The notes under the pieces are model-generated. The model saw only the letters and a program-made list of their open reading frames with translations. It had not been told where the DNA came from and did no database searches. A stretch of DNA of 64,000 nucleotides from Planctomycetota bacterium (GTDB taxonomy: Bacteria > Planctomycetota > UBA1135): NCBI GenBank assembly GCA_024229395.1, contig JAAESM010000085.1, positions 17,241 through 81,240 of the forward strand, in the 5' to 3' direction. The position numbers and the translations under genes were made by a program. Below are positions 1-9,558 of the stretch, piece after piece. The first letter of the stretch is position 1, and each line of letters starts with the position of its first letter.

Positions 1-1
1 C

Positions 2-583
2 GCCTACGACGAAGCCATCACCACTCCGACCGAGGAATCAGTCCGCCGCGCCTTGGCGATCCAGTTGATCATCAACCGCGAGCTGGGTGAAGCCAAGAAC
101 GAGAACCCGTTGCAAGGCAGCTTCATCATCGAAGAACTCACAGAGTTAGTCGAAGAAGCCGTGCTTGCGGAGTTCGATCGATTGACCGATCGCGGCGGCG
201 TGCTTGGTGCCATGGAAACCATGTACCAACGCGGCAAGATCCAAGAGGAGTCGATGAAATACGAGATGCAGAAGCACAGCGGCGAGCTACCGATTGTCGG
301 TGTGAACACCTTCTTGAATCCGCATGCTAATGATGGCTCTGTGGTCGAAGTGGAACTGATTCGTTCCTCTGATGAAGAGAAGGATGGTCAGGTCGCGCAG
401 GTCGCGCATCTGCATGAACTGCACCGCGCCGATTCCGAGGCTGCCTTGATCGCCTTGCGCAATGCCGCATCAGAAAACCGCAACGTGTTCGCCGAGATGA
501 TGGAAGCGGTGAAGGTCTGCACTTTGGGGCAGATCAGTCACGCCTTGTATGACATCGGCGGTCAGTATCGTCGCAACATGTAA
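2..583 (+). CDS. icmF: Fused isobutyryl-CoA mutase (IcmF), C-terminal part (5' partial)
   Basis: The gene enters from the left edge; codons are open from base 2 and about 193 C-terminal residues are visible. They match the substrate-binding (TIM-barrel) end of methylmalonyl-CoA mutase family proteins: [51 protein letters not shown] and GVNTFLNPH. In IcmF the order is B12 domain, G-protein chaperone, then substrate domain, and the tail after GVNTF ([29 protein letters not shown], Ala-rich helix) is typical of IcmF. It would interconvert isobutyryl-CoA and n-butyryl-CoA with adenosylcobalamin. The upstream domains are outside the window, so the choice of IcmF over a plain mutase large subunit rests on the tail. 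It converges on the next gene with 6 bp between stops. Confidence 0.85.
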   Translation, partial: AYDEAITTPTEESVRRALAIQLIINRELGEAKNENPLQGSFIIEELTELVEEAVLAEFDRLTDRGGVLGAMETMYQRGKIQEESMKYEMQKHSGELPIVGVNTFLNPHANDGSVVEVELIRSSDEEKDGQVAQVAHLHELHRADSEAALIALRNAASENRNVFAEMMEAVKVCTLGQISHALYDIGGQYRRNM

Positions 584-589
584 GCGCGA

Positions 590-2692
590 TCAACGCGGGA
601 ATGCACCAGGCACACCACCATCCACTGGCAACACCGCGCCAGTGGTCGGTGTGCGGTTCGCGGCGAAGAACAACACCGCGCGGCCGACATCCTCGGCGGT
701 CACTTCAGCCTTAAGCAAGTTGCGTTGCTGATAGAAGTCTTCCAATTCAGCCGAACTCAAGCCGCGCGACTTGGCACGGTCCGGCCCCACCTCAGCCCAC
801 AGACCGGAAGGGTTGTCGCCACAGCGGAAGACCGCATCGGGACAGACCATGTTGACATGGATGCCATGCTCGGCGAGTTCCAAGGCCGCAATCTTGGCCA
901 ACTGATGGGCGCCCGCCTTACTGGCGCTGTAAGCACCGAAGTTCGCGCCTGGTGCAAGCACGTTCTTGGATGAGACCAACACCACCGAGCCACCGGCGCC
1001 TTGGCAGCGCAACACTTTCGCGGCGGCCTGGATGGTCAACAGAACGCCGGTCTGATTGACATCGATTAAGCGCTGCCAGTCCTCGAGCTGCAACTCCTCC
1101 AGCGAAGCCACGTGGGCCAAGCCAGCATTCGGAACGACGATATCCATTCCACCGAATCGCTCACAAATCTGGTCCATGGCAGCGGCCATCGAATCGGCGC
1201 AAGTGACATTGGCAGCGACTGCCATCACCGCACCGCCTAAGCGTTGCGCGGCATCGTCAGCTAAGGATAATTCGAGATCCAACAGGGCGACGGCAGCTCC
1301 TGCATCAAGCAAGACACGCGCGATTCCTTCGCCGATCGCACCACCACCACCGGTGATCACTGCGACCTTGCCTTGCAGTTCCGGCGCCTTGGCTTTACCC
1401 AACTTGGCTTGTTCCAAGGACCAGTACTCCATGTCGAATAGGTCCATCTCACTCAAGCCTTCGAAAGCGCCTAGCTGCTGCGAAGCAACTTTGGTCAGCA
1501 GAGTGTGTTCAGCCAAGTCAGCGGCAATCGCTGCAGCTTTGGCATTGGCGCCTACACCGATCAAACCGTAACCACGCAGGTAGAAGACCCGCGGCATGGG
1601 ATCCAGGGCGGTGCGTGGGCCGCGCGAAGCACAGCCGCGTTCGAAATATGCCCGGTAATCCTTGGCGTAGGTGGCCACCGCGGTTTGGACAGCCTGCTGG
1701 ACTGCTAGCGCCTGGCCGTCCGCGCCCGAATCTGCGCGCTCAGGGTCCCGGTCAGCATGAGCTGGCAGCTCCAGCCAGCAGGGCTGATTCTTGGTGCGCA
1801 AACTATGGTCTGGCGTCAGCGGTGCGCTCTGCATGATTTCAGCTACGCCATCCCCCTCCAAAGCCGCCACGATCCACGCTGCTGCGCGGGTTTCCAGAAC
1901 GAAGCGACCATCACCAGCCAAGGCGCCGCGCAGCACAGGCGTGACTTGTGAGGCTCTCCAGCAACGCATGTTCGCCACAGCGCTTTCCTCCGTAGTCAAC
2001 AGGGCAACGCGCTCCTTCTCATATCGCTCAGTGGCCATCGCCACGAACTCGAAATGACGTTGTAGGGATTGCTCACCGCTGCCGCCGAAAGTGAACAAGC
2101 CGTGCTTATGCAGCAGCACTCCTTCCACATGCGGTTGCTCCTCGACCACCGCTGCCACCGCCTTAGCCAGCGGGAAGCCCGGCATCACGAATGGCAAATA
2201 AGCCACACGATCGCCAAAGACTTCGCGGCACAGCTCCTCTCCACCTTCGCGATCGGACAGGGCCAGGATTGCGTCGGCGTGGCTGTGGTCGACAAAACGA
2301 TGCGGCAAGAAGGCATGCAGCAGGGCCTCGACCGAGGGTGTTGGGCTAGTCGGATCGAGCAGTGTCCGACGCACTTCGCGGACCATGTCCTCGTCACTGA
2401 GTTCCTCCAATACGCGCAGGGCACGCAGCTGCTCTAAATCACAAGCCGGTAAGCCAGGGGCTTCAATAGTGGCCAGGTCCCAACCGGAACCCTTGATCCA
2501 GATGCACGCCCGCCGCTTCCCCAGCAGGTCGACGTATTCGCCCTTGGCAGAGGTGTTACCGCCGCCATGCAAAACCATGGCTGGGTCGGCGCCGAGCAAG
2601 CGCGAGGTACGCACGCGTTCGGTCAGGATCGGATCGATGGAATCGGTGGAGTCTGCAGCCACGGGATCAGATGGTTCGCTGGGGGCTTCCAT
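590..2692 (-). CDS. Bifunctional class II aldolase / short-chain dehydrogenase
   Basis: A 700-residue fusion. Residues 20-420 form a class II aldolase/adducin domain (HGGGNTSAK near residue 42, the His-x-His metal pair in DHSHADAILAL, and LLHKHGLFTFG). Residues about 440-700 form an SDR domain with the NAD-binding motif TGGGGAIGEG, the NAG motif (VVPNAGLAH) and the catalytic YSASK. This architecture is known as rhamnulose-phosphate aldolase/alcohol dehydrogenase (RhaD-like) and related sugar enzymes; the true substrate cannot be read from sequence. The ATG lies directly after the T-tract of a terminator serving the upstream gene, with no ribosome-binding site, and the first 20 residues are low-complexity acidic, so start and expression mode are uncertain. 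Confidence 0.85.
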   Translation of the reverse strand: MEAPSEPSDPVAADSTDSIDPILTERVRTSRLLGADPAMVLHGGGNTSAKGEYVDLLGKRRACIWIKGSGWDLATIEAPGLPACDLEQLRALRVLEELSDEDMVREVRRTLLDPTSPTPSVEALLHAFLPHRFVDHSHADAILALSDREGGEELCREVFGDRVAYLPFVMPGFPLAKAVAAVVEEQPHVEGVLLHKHGLFTFGGSGEQSLQRHFEFVAMATERYEKERVALLTTEESAVANMRCWRASQVTPVLRGALAGDGRFVLETRAAAWIVAALEGDGVAEIMQSAPLTPDHSLRTKNQPCWLELPAHADRDPERADSGADGQALAVQQAVQTAVATYAKDYRAYFERGCASRGPRTALDPMPRVFYLRGYGLIGVGANAKAAAIAADLAEHTLLTKVASQQLGAFEGLSEMDLFDMEYWSLEQAKLGKAKAPELQGKVAVITGGGGAIGEGIARVLLDAGAAVALLDLELSLADDAAQRLGGAVMAVAANVTCADSMAAAMDQICERFGGMDIVVPNAGLAHVASLEELQLEDWQRLIDVNQTGVLLTIQAAAKVLRCQGAGGSVVLVSSKNVLAPGANFGAYSASKAGAHQLAKIAALELAEHGIHVNMVCPDAVFRCGDNPSGLWAEVGPDRAKSRGLSSAELEDFYQQRNLLKAEVTAEDVGRAVLFFAANRTPTTGAVLPVDGGVPGAFPR

Positions 2693-2726
2693 AAGAAAAG
2701 CCCCCGCAGGTTAGACCTGCGGAGGC
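2693..2726 (-). terminator. Rho-independent terminator abutting the aldolase start codon
   Basis: On the minus strand an 11-bp stem (2716-2726 with 2700-2710, one G-T pair) with a 5-nt loop is followed by TTTTCTT and then immediately by the ATG of the aldolase/SDR gene. It ends transcription of the 1163-residue lipoprotein gene. Confidence 0.85.
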
Positions 2727-2749
2727 TTTCTGTGGTTCGTTGTCCTGGA

Positions 2750-5700
2750 TTACCAGATGAACGGAATCTTGATGTATTCCATGATCGGCAGAGGACTCGA
2801 CAGGTCCATCTGACCACCACCTGCGTTGGCTTCGAAGGTGACACGGTAGCGGATGAAACGCTTACCGGTGACCAGAGCCGGAGTCAGGTCCTGATGCCAA
2901 GTACCGGCACCACCAACAGGAGCGTTGATGTCGTCGGCGACCTGGAACTGGATGAAGACATCGGTGCTGTCAGGCAAGCCATCCTTCACACCCGAAGTGG
3001 CGATGCGGAAGAACTTCTCTTTCACCGACCAAACTGGGTTGCTGCTGTTCAGTGCGAAGGTCATTGGCCCATCCAGCAGGGAAGTCGTGATGACCATCTG
3101 CTTGGTGGTCGGGTTGTACGAGACATCGACGATCTCGTAACCGACATCACCAGTGGAGTCTGGCATTACGTCGTAACCGATCAACAGGTTCGGCGAACGC
3201 AGGAAGTGAGGAACTGCAGCGAAGATCGTGTCAGCACCAGGAATGGTCAGGCCATAAGCGGTGATGGTCACGTCGCCGGTGGAACCAGTTGCAACGTCGG
3301 AGAGTTTCGCGACCGAAGTACCAGACTTGTTCACGCGACCCAAGACGGTGGTCGAGACGCCATCGAAGCTCAAAGTAGGGTGACCATAGTCTGGGTAGAG
3401 CGCGTCATCGCCGAGGCGCAGCTCTGCACCACCGGTATCGATCCACTCGGACACGATGCGGGAACGCGAGGAGTAGAAAGGAACCAGGTTGTAAGCACGT
3501 GGGGCCGAAACCAGGTCAAGAACCTCTTCGGTCTCATCAGTTGGGAACTGTGCAGCTGCCAAGTAAGCGGCGATACCAACACGAGCATCTGGGTGCCAGA
3601 GGATGTCCAGCGAAGGATCCGGCACGTGAATCTGGATGATGCCGTTTGCACCAGAGCCACCACGCCCCGTACCGAAGGTTGGATTACCGTCGTTACCTTG
3701 AAGAATAGGAGCTGCCCAACCACGGCGGCCACCAAAGGCCTGAATGTTGTTGACTGGAGTCAGGTTCGGAACCTGACCAGCGATGGTTGCGGAACCGACA
3801 TCGATGTCGCGCAGATCCAACTTGCCGGAGGTGTGCAGAATGATGTGACCACCAGAGCCGCCACCGGAACCGGAGACGCCCTGGTTGTTCACGGTCAGCG
3901 ACTCACCGGAGAAGCCGATGCCGCCGTTAGCCTGAATCAAGCCGGCTGAACCAATCTTGATGTTGCCGATCGACATGATGATCAATTGACCAGCACCGCC
4001 ACCGCCACCAGCACCCTTACGGTAGGTATCCCAACCATCCGAGTTGTTGTTGCCGGACCTCTGAAAAGGTACCACTGGGTAGAAACTCAGCAGTGGATCA
4101 GTGATGCCGTCGCCATCGCGGTCCCAAACCTCGATCAGCATCGAGTCGCCACCACCACCACCGCCAGAGCCTGCCCATGGAGCAAGCATGACGCCTTCGT
4201 TGACTGAGCCATCGGTCATCAGGCGTGAGCCGTAGAAGTCAGACAAGAATCGGCGGTCAAGCGAGGCAATCGTGAAGATTGAAGGACCAGCCTCGCCGCG
4301 GTCAGCGCCACGCGTTGGGCTGCCTTCCCAGAATGGGCTTTCAGCCTCAACGGTCCAGGATGGGTCGTAAGTGTTACCAAGAGCGTTGGCGTCATCCAGC
4401 GCATCTTCCATGCCGTGCACAGCGTAAGCACCGGCCGGGTAACCCACGGTTCGTGCCGAGCCGCGTACACCGCGCTCCGAACCGAAAATCGCGTTGGCGA
4501 AATCGGAGTAGTCGTTCGGGTCAGGATTGACCATGGCACTGTGCTTGGTCACGCTGTGGTCAGGGCCGGCGTTATCGACGTTGTATGGACGCCAGTCGCC
4601 GTTGCCGGTTGGCCAGTCATCCCAAAGGACCGACTGGTTCTGGGTGCGCGCGAAACCACCGCCACCACCACCACCAACGATGGTGCCGTATAGACCACTG
4701 TTACCAGTGTTGTAGAAGTCGCTGTTGAAGCCGCCTTCTCCACCACCGCCACCACCACCTTCTGCACCGAAGGGAGCATCTCCATCTTCAGCACGCAGGG
4801 TTTCGGCATTACCGATCTGCGAGGCGTCGCCACCGCGACCGCCACCACATTCACCACCAGCACCACCTTCAACGAACTGCGGAGAGTTCAGCGAGGTAGG
4901 CCAAGTCGCGTTGTTACCACTGATATTCAGGGTACCGCTGATATCCACGCTACCAGTTGCGTAGATCACTAATGGGTTGGTGCCGCGGCCACGCAAGGAT
5001 GCACCCGAAGCGATAGTGAAATCGTTGACGTTGAGGACACCGTTCTGAACGGTGTGCTGACGGTTGTTCGAATCGGTAAAGACCGACTGTGAATCCGTGA
5101 TGATGACGCCGGTAGCGCCAAAGCTCAGGTAGAAGTCGTTGTCTTCGGCGACGAAGTTACCCGGGAACTCAAAGCTTGCCGAGACGAAGCCATCTCCAAT
5201 CGAAGCGGCAGGCACCGACAGCGGCTCATCAAGATCCAAGTGGCTGGTGTTCTCGAAACTGTCGCTGAACTCATCAGCGGCCAGATCGGTCTCAGTCCAA
5301 GTTGGGTCGTCGTAGATATCGCCCAGCGAAGGGGTGGTATGACTACCGATCACCACAGTTGCAGTGTTGGCTTGGCCAACCAAGTCGGTGAAGGAAGTGC
5401 TCAGGCGCAAGGAAAGCTTGCGATTCACAGGCATAATGCCGGTGACATGGAATTCCACGGTACTGCCTGCATCACTGCAGTTCTGGACCAACACCAAGGT
5501 TCCAGGAACCTGGTTGGCAGCAGGGAAGGTGTTCTCGCCAGCGGTTCCAACCTCATCCTGCGAGTAAAGCAGGCTGACGTTGGTGGTGTTCAGGTTATCG
5601 CTACGTCCATCGATGGCCTGGTTGAACTGAATCGCAACGACCGGGTTCGGATCGGTGAACAAGTTCAGCCCCGTAGGGAACTCAACCAAGGTCGCGACCG

Positions 5701-6241
5701 GCGGGCCAGCGACGCGATCCAAGAACTGCGGTTGCGAAGGTTGCGGAGTTTGGAAGGTGCGTCTCAAGCCTACTTCCAAGGAGCGTCCTTGCGTATCGCG
5801 CAGTACCGTCGGGCTGTTGCTTTGCGTTGGCAGGAAAAGCTCGTAGCTATAACCGCCAGGCAAGAAAGCGCCGTTGGAGTTGGTGTCATCGGTTGGACAA
5901 GCTGGGCGGAACAGAATCACGCGACCGCCGCTTCCTGCTTCTAGCTCGAAAGTACCTGTGACAGGTGTGCTGCTGTTGCCGTTAAGCTCCGCGCGGATTT
6001 GAATCGAACCGAAGTTAATCGAGGTTGGATCCACCGCATGGTTGAACTCCAGGCGGATGGGGCGGTTAAGCTGCCAGTCCATCCCTTCAAGGATGTTGGT
6101 ACCTTCAGCAAGGAAGGAACCTCCGGCGTTAAAGCTTGTGCCATCAGGGCCAACTGAAACCGAAGATCCAGGGCCGCAGCTACCAACCAGAGTGGCAGTG
6201 GCGAGGGTAAGAAGGGTTAGTGATTTCCGCATGAGACGCAT
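2750..6241 (-). CDS. Large Gly-rich secreted lipoprotein with Ig-like domain
   Basis: 1163 residues. The N-terminus has basic residues, a hydrophobic stretch and a lipobox (LVGSC, Cys near residue 22), so export and lipid anchoring are likely. Residues 50-160 resemble a bacterial Ig-like (SbsA/Big_5) domain: PIRLEFNHAVDPTSINFGSI. The middle (about 450-950) has several Gly tracts of 6-8 residues alternating with beta-helix-like stretches (IKIGSAGLIQANGGIG, GGHIILHTSGKLDLRDI), reminiscent of autotransporter/adhesin repeat folds. The C-terminus (IQFQVADD..., TFEANAGG) looks like a small beta domain. No catalytic motif is seen. A second in-frame ATG at 6229 is an equally good start. A terminator follows the stop codon. 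Confidence 0.75.
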   Translation of the reverse strand: MRLMRKSLTLLTLATATLVGSCGPGSSVSVGPDGTSFNAGGSFLAEGTNILEGMDWQLNRPIRLEFNHAVDPTSINFGSIQIRAELNGNSSTPVTGTFELEAGSGGRVILFRPACPTDDTNSNGAFLPGGYSYELFLPTQSNSPTVLRDTQGRSLEVGLRRTFQTPQPSQPQFLDRVAGPPVATLVEFPTGLNLFTDPNPVVAIQFNQAIDGRSDNLNTTNVSLLYSQDEVGTAGENTFPAANQVPGTLVLVQNCSDAGSTVEFHVTGIMPVNRKLSLRLSTSFTDLVGQANTATVVIGSHTTPSLGDIYDDPTWTETDLAADEFSDSFENTSHLDLDEPLSVPAASIGDGFVSASFEFPGNFVAEDNDFYLSFGATGVIITDSQSVFTDSNNRQHTVQNGVLNVNDFTIASGASLRGRGTNPLVIYATGSVDISGTLNISGNNATWPTSLNSPQFVEGGAGGECGGGRGGDASQIGNAETLRAEDGDAPFGAEGGGGGGGEGGFNSDFYNTGNSGLYGTIVGGGGGGGFARTQNQSVLWDDWPTGNGDWRPYNVDNAGPDHSVTKHSAMVNPDPNDYSDFANAIFGSERGVRGSARTVGYPAGAYAVHGMEDALDDANALGNTYDPSWTVEAESPFWEGSPTRGADRGEAGPSIFTIASLDRRFLSDFYGSRLMTDGSVNEGVMLAPWAGSGGGGGGDSMLIEVWDRDGDGITDPLLSFYPVVPFQRSGNNNSDGWDTYRKGAGGGGGAGQLIIMSIGNIKIGSAGLIQANGGIGFSGESLTVNNQGVSGSGGGSGGHIILHTSGKLDLRDIDVGSATIAGQVPNLTPVNNIQAFGGRRGWAAPILQGNDGNPTFGTGRGGSGANGIIQIHVPDPSLDILWHPDARVGIAAYLAAAQFPTDETEEVLDLVSAPRAYNLVPFYSSRSRIVSEWIDTGGAELRLGDDALYPDYGHPTLSFDGVSTTVLGRVNKSGTSVAKLSDVATGSTGDVTITAYGLTIPGADTIFAAVPHFLRSPNLLIGYDVMPDSTGDVGYEIVDVSYNPTTKQMVITTSLLDGPMTFALNSSNPVWSVKEKFFRIATSGVKDGLPDSTDVFIQFQVADDINAPVGGAGTWHQDLTPALVTGKRFIRYRVTFEANAGGGQMDLSSPLPIMEYIKIPFIW

Positions 6242-6513
6242 GGCTGACCTAACAGCCTATCTGATTGTAGGGCTGCGAGGAAGTCAGGCATCCCTTTACC
6301 GCAAGACTCGTGCCAAGCATTTTTCATCCGTAAAGGGCAATTACGGAGCGCCACACAACGCAGTCCGTTCATTTTCGCACACCACCCCATCCTGGCCCCG
6401 GGCCCGTCTTACAGCCGCGGCTGAGGAAAGCCTGATGAATCCGGGCTTATGGGGTACACTCAAAATGCCCCAATCCTTCGGTTTTTCCGAATCTCCCATT
6501 AATCATACCTCTC
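6242..6513. other. Divergent intergenic region
   Basis: 272 bp between two divergent secreted-protein genes. It must hold both promoters. On the plus strand TACACT at 6455-6460 with CTGATG 17 bp upstream is a weak candidate; a 5-bp GGCTG/CAGCC hairpin sits just before the minus-strand ATG. No coding potential or RNA gene is seen. Confidence 0.35.
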
Positions 6514-9510
6514 ATGCTCTCTACTCTGCTGCTGGCACCGTTGATGGTGCCCATTTTGTCCTTTCAGACGGCCAGCCAAGCTCCGCCTGTTTCCGAGCCA
6601 ATACAATCCGTGACTGTTGTCGGTTATGACCATCTTGAGGTCCAAGCCAATACCTTTACATCGAATCGCCAGCAAGATCCTGCTGCCGCGGCGGATGCCA
6701 ACGGCAACCTATTGGTCGCCTGGGGAAGCCGTCGCCAGGAGCAAGGTTCCTTCGGCGTATTTGCCCAACTGCTCGATCCACGTGGTCGCCCGCTCGGCAC
6801 CGAACTGCATGTAAACCAGTTCGTCCAAGGCGAACAGGCCAAGCCAGCAGTTGCTTTTGCAGCCGACGGCACCGCCATGATCGTTTGGCATTCGGTGAAC
6901 CAGTTCGGCGAGGCCACCGATATCTACGCGCGTCGCTTTGGAGTCCCTGAAGGTGGCACCGAGTTCGAGGCCATTGGCGATGAGTTCTTGGTCAACCAGC
7001 TCACCCCAGGTGACCAGATGAACTCGATGATCAGCAGCAACGCCGCCGGCGAGATGATGATCAGCTGGACCGGTTTCGAGAATCAGCGCCGCGTGATTCG
7101 CGCGCGCCTGTTCGCTTCCGACGGCACGCCAAAGGGCAATGAATTCCGTCTCTCCGACCAACAAGATTTCCAGGAAGGTTTGGTCAGCGTTGCTCCTAGC
7201 AGCAACGGTTTCGTTGCCGTGTGGGCCAAGCGCAACATTGATGGATACCCAGAAGGTTTGGTTGGTTGTCAGCTGGATACCAGCGGCGACAAGATCCAGC
7301 GCAAGCCCTTCACCGTCTCCACCGGCGCCGACGCATTCGATGTCGAGCCAAGTGTAGATAGTAGTGCCGATGGTTCCTTCGTGGTTGCATGGATGAGCAG
7401 CCAAGATGGCGAGGCCTACACCGCCAAAGCCCAGCGCTTCCAGGCAGACGCCACCCCTCTCAGCGCGACCTTGACGGTCGATGCTGGTGGAACCGGATCC
7501 CGCAGTGGCGCACAAGTCGCTGTTGCACCAGATGGCCGCTTCGTCGTGGCCTACAACTCCAACGAGGTCAAGCAGTTCTCCTCGCCAGGTCACCGCCCCA
7601 CCAAGCCGGTCTCGATTCGCGCCCAGCGTTTCGCCGCCGACGGCAGTCAGCTCGGCGATTCCTTCCGCATGAACCAGTTCAATGAAGGTGAGCAGACGCT
7701 GCAAGTCGGTGTCAACGCCAAACACTTGCTGTGGACTGCTAAGGATCAACTCGTTGCTGCATGGCACGGTAACGCCGGTGATGATCACCGCGCAGTCGGC
7801 CTGAGCATTCTGGTCCCTGAAGACTTCAACCCACCTGCACCACCGGCAATCGAGCCACGCGCAGCTGGCTTGGATATCACCGTCGACATGGTGCACGGTC
7901 CAAAGGCTAAGCCTGATTACGACCCGAACTTCATCGCACCCGTGTTCTTCCCACCACCACTCGCCTCGGGCGGTAGTGGCGGCTTCGAAGCCATCCAGAA
8001 CACCGGTTGGACCCCACCAGACCCAGACCTGGCTGTTGGTCCTAACCACATCGTGACCGTCGCAAACGGCGAGATCTCTTTCTTCGACAAGCTCGGCAAC
8101 CAAAGCTTCAGCGACACTATCGCTGGTAGCAGTGGTTTCTGGGGTTCCGTCGGTGCAGGTGGATTCGTCTTCGACCCGGTCGCCTTGTTTGACCCACATA
8201 CCAACCGCTTCATCGTGGCCGCTGCTGATGGTGCCGGCACCAATGATTCCATCGTGTTGGCCATGTCCGACGACGATGACCCAAACGGCACTTGGCACAA
8301 GTACCGCTTCCCTGTCTCCAGCACCTGTGTCTTCCTTGACTTCCCGAACCTCGGCGTCAACGACGAGGCCATCTTCTTGGCCGGTGACTGCTTCAGTGGT
8401 GGTGGCAACCGCATCTTCATGTGGGACAAGAGCAAGGTCATGAATGGCCAGACTGTGAGCATGAAGCAGGTCAACACGGCAGGCTCGCCAATCTCCTTGG
8501 GTGCTTCGAAGAACTACGACAGCAACTCACCGGCTTACTTCGCCTCGACCTACTCGTCGAGTTCGAACAAGCTGATGATCAAGGCCGTTCGCAACCCGAA
8601 CACCTCGCCGATTCTGTCGCAGTACGAACTGACCGTACCGTCCTTCGCCTTCCCACCGGGAGCCGCGCAGCTTGGTACTTCTAACCAGGCGGCAACTATC
8701 GACTGGCGCGTCAAGAACGGCGTGGTTCGTGATGGTTCCTTCTGGGTCGTGCACAACACCGGGGCCAACAGCACCGCGCGCGTGCGCTGGTATGAGATCG
8801 CGTTGAACGGCTGGCCAACCAGCGGTTCGAATCCGACCTTGATTCAGTCCAGCGACCTTAACTTCGGTACTGGTCAACACAACTGGTTCGGCGACATCAA
8901 CGTCGGCGCCAATGGCGATGCTGTCATCGCATTCAACCGTTCGTCCTCGAGTCAGTACATCGGCATCGAGTACGTAACGCGTAAGGCTGGTGATCCACTT
9001 GGAACCATGAGCCCGCCGAAGGAGCTCGTTCGCAGCACGTCCGCCGAAACCGGTTCGCGCTGGGGCGATTACTCTGGCGTGGAACAGGATCCAGTCGATC
9101 CGAACACTTTCTGGAGTCACCACGAATACCGCACCAACAGTTGGCGCACGTGGGTCGGCGAGTTCTCCACCATGGAAGACCTCGCTTTGACCTCCAGACC
9201 TGTGACTGCCGGTAGCACCACGATCCTGACCGTGAATGCTGCTAACCCGGGTGAAACCGTGCACTTCCTGGCTAGCCTCAGCTTGGGTTCTACCGCTCCA
9301 CCACAACTTGGTGGCTTGGTGTTGGACTTGGGTTCGGTGATCTACTTGGGTAGCAGCAGTGCCAATGGTTCCGGTACCGCAAGTTACGCGGCATCGGTTC
9401 CTGGCGGCGCCCCAGTCGGTGTAAACGCTTACCTTCAGGCAACGGCCCGACGCGGCATTGGCGGCGTCGATTCCGTGAAGTCGAACCTCGTGACGGAAGT
9501 GATTCAGTAA
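6514..9510 (+). CDS. Secreted repeat protein with conserved C-terminal module
   Basis: 998 residues with an N-terminal hydrophobic export signal (MLSTLLLAPLMVPILSF). Residues 45-430 hold about seven repeats of the pattern DG...VVAW.S...I.AQRF, a beta-propeller-like series found in extracellular proteins. Residues 480-860 form a second beta-rich domain (GWTPPDPDLAVGPNHIVTV; DPHTNRFIVAAAD), and the last 85 residues are a compact module (VHFLASLSLGSTAPPQLGG...VNAYLQATA) also seen at the ends of the proteins at 11859-12809 and 44174-45994. No catalytic residues can be assigned. The repeats closely resemble those of the 606-residue protein at 44 kb, so the two are probably paralogues in part. Confidence 0.75.
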   Translation: MLSTLLLAPLMVPILSFQTASQAPPVSEPIQSVTVVGYDHLEVQANTFTSNRQQDPAAAADANGNLLVAWGSRRQEQGSFGVFAQLLDPRGRPLGTELHVNQFVQGEQAKPAVAFAADGTAMIVWHSVNQFGEATDIYARRFGVPEGGTEFEAIGDEFLVNQLTPGDQMNSMISSNAAGEMMISWTGFENQRRVIRARLFASDGTPKGNEFRLSDQQDFQEGLVSVAPSSNGFVAVWAKRNIDGYPEGLVGCQLDTSGDKIQRKPFTVSTGADAFDVEPSVDSSADGSFVVAWMSSQDGEAYTAKAQRFQADATPLSATLTVDAGGTGSRSGAQVAVAPDGRFVVAYNSNEVKQFSSPGHRPTKPVSIRAQRFAADGSQLGDSFRMNQFNEGEQTLQVGVNAKHLLWTAKDQLVAAWHGNAGDDHRAVGLSILVPEDFNPPAPPAIEPRAAGLDITVDMVHGPKAKPDYDPNFIAPVFFPPPLASGGSGGFEAIQNTGWTPPDPDLAVGPNHIVTVANGEISFFDKLGNQSFSDTIAGSSGFWGSVGAGGFVFDPVALFDPHTNRFIVAAADGAGTNDSIVLAMSDDDDPNGTWHKYRFPVSSTCVFLDFPNLGVNDEAIFLAGDCFSGGGNRIFMWDKSKVMNGQTVSMKQVNTAGSPISLGASKNYDSNSPAYFASTYSSSSNKLMIKAVRNPNTSPILSQYELTVPSFAFPPGAAQLGTSNQAATIDWRVKNGVVRDGSFWVVHNTGANSTARVRWYEIALNGWPTSGSNPTLIQSSDLNFGTGQHNWFGDINVGANGDAVIAFNRSSSSQYIGIEYVTRKAGDPLGTMSPPKELVRSTSAETGSRWGDYSGVEQDPVDPNTFWSHHEYRTNSWRTWVGEFSTMEDLALTSRPVTAGSTTILTVNAANPGETVHFLASLSLGSTAPPQLGGLVLDLGSVIYLGSSSANGSGTASYAASVPGGAPVGVNAYLQATARRGIGGVDSVKSNLVTEVIQ

Positions 9511-9526
9511 GTTCCTGAACGACTCA

Positions 9527-9552
9527 GTCGGCCACGGTTCGCTGTGGCCGAC
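9527..9552. terminator. Hairpin between convergent genes
   Basis: A perfect 9-bp stem (GTCGGCCAC / GTGGCCGAC) with an 8-nt loop lies between the convergent stops at 9510 and 9559. Neither side has a clean T-tract, so it may act as a weak bidirectional terminator. Confidence 0.5.
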
Positions 9553-9558
9553 GCAGCC

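Noticed and set aside
2567..3949. Long plus-strand frame (460 codons) antisense to the Gly-rich lipoprotein
   Set aside because: Shadow of a repetitive GC-biased gene; no signal, domain or start context, while the minus strand has signal peptide, domain and terminator.
6709..8298. Long minus-strand frame (529 codons)
   Set aside because: Antisense shadow of the secreted repeat protein; composition dominated by His/Val/Gly with no motif.
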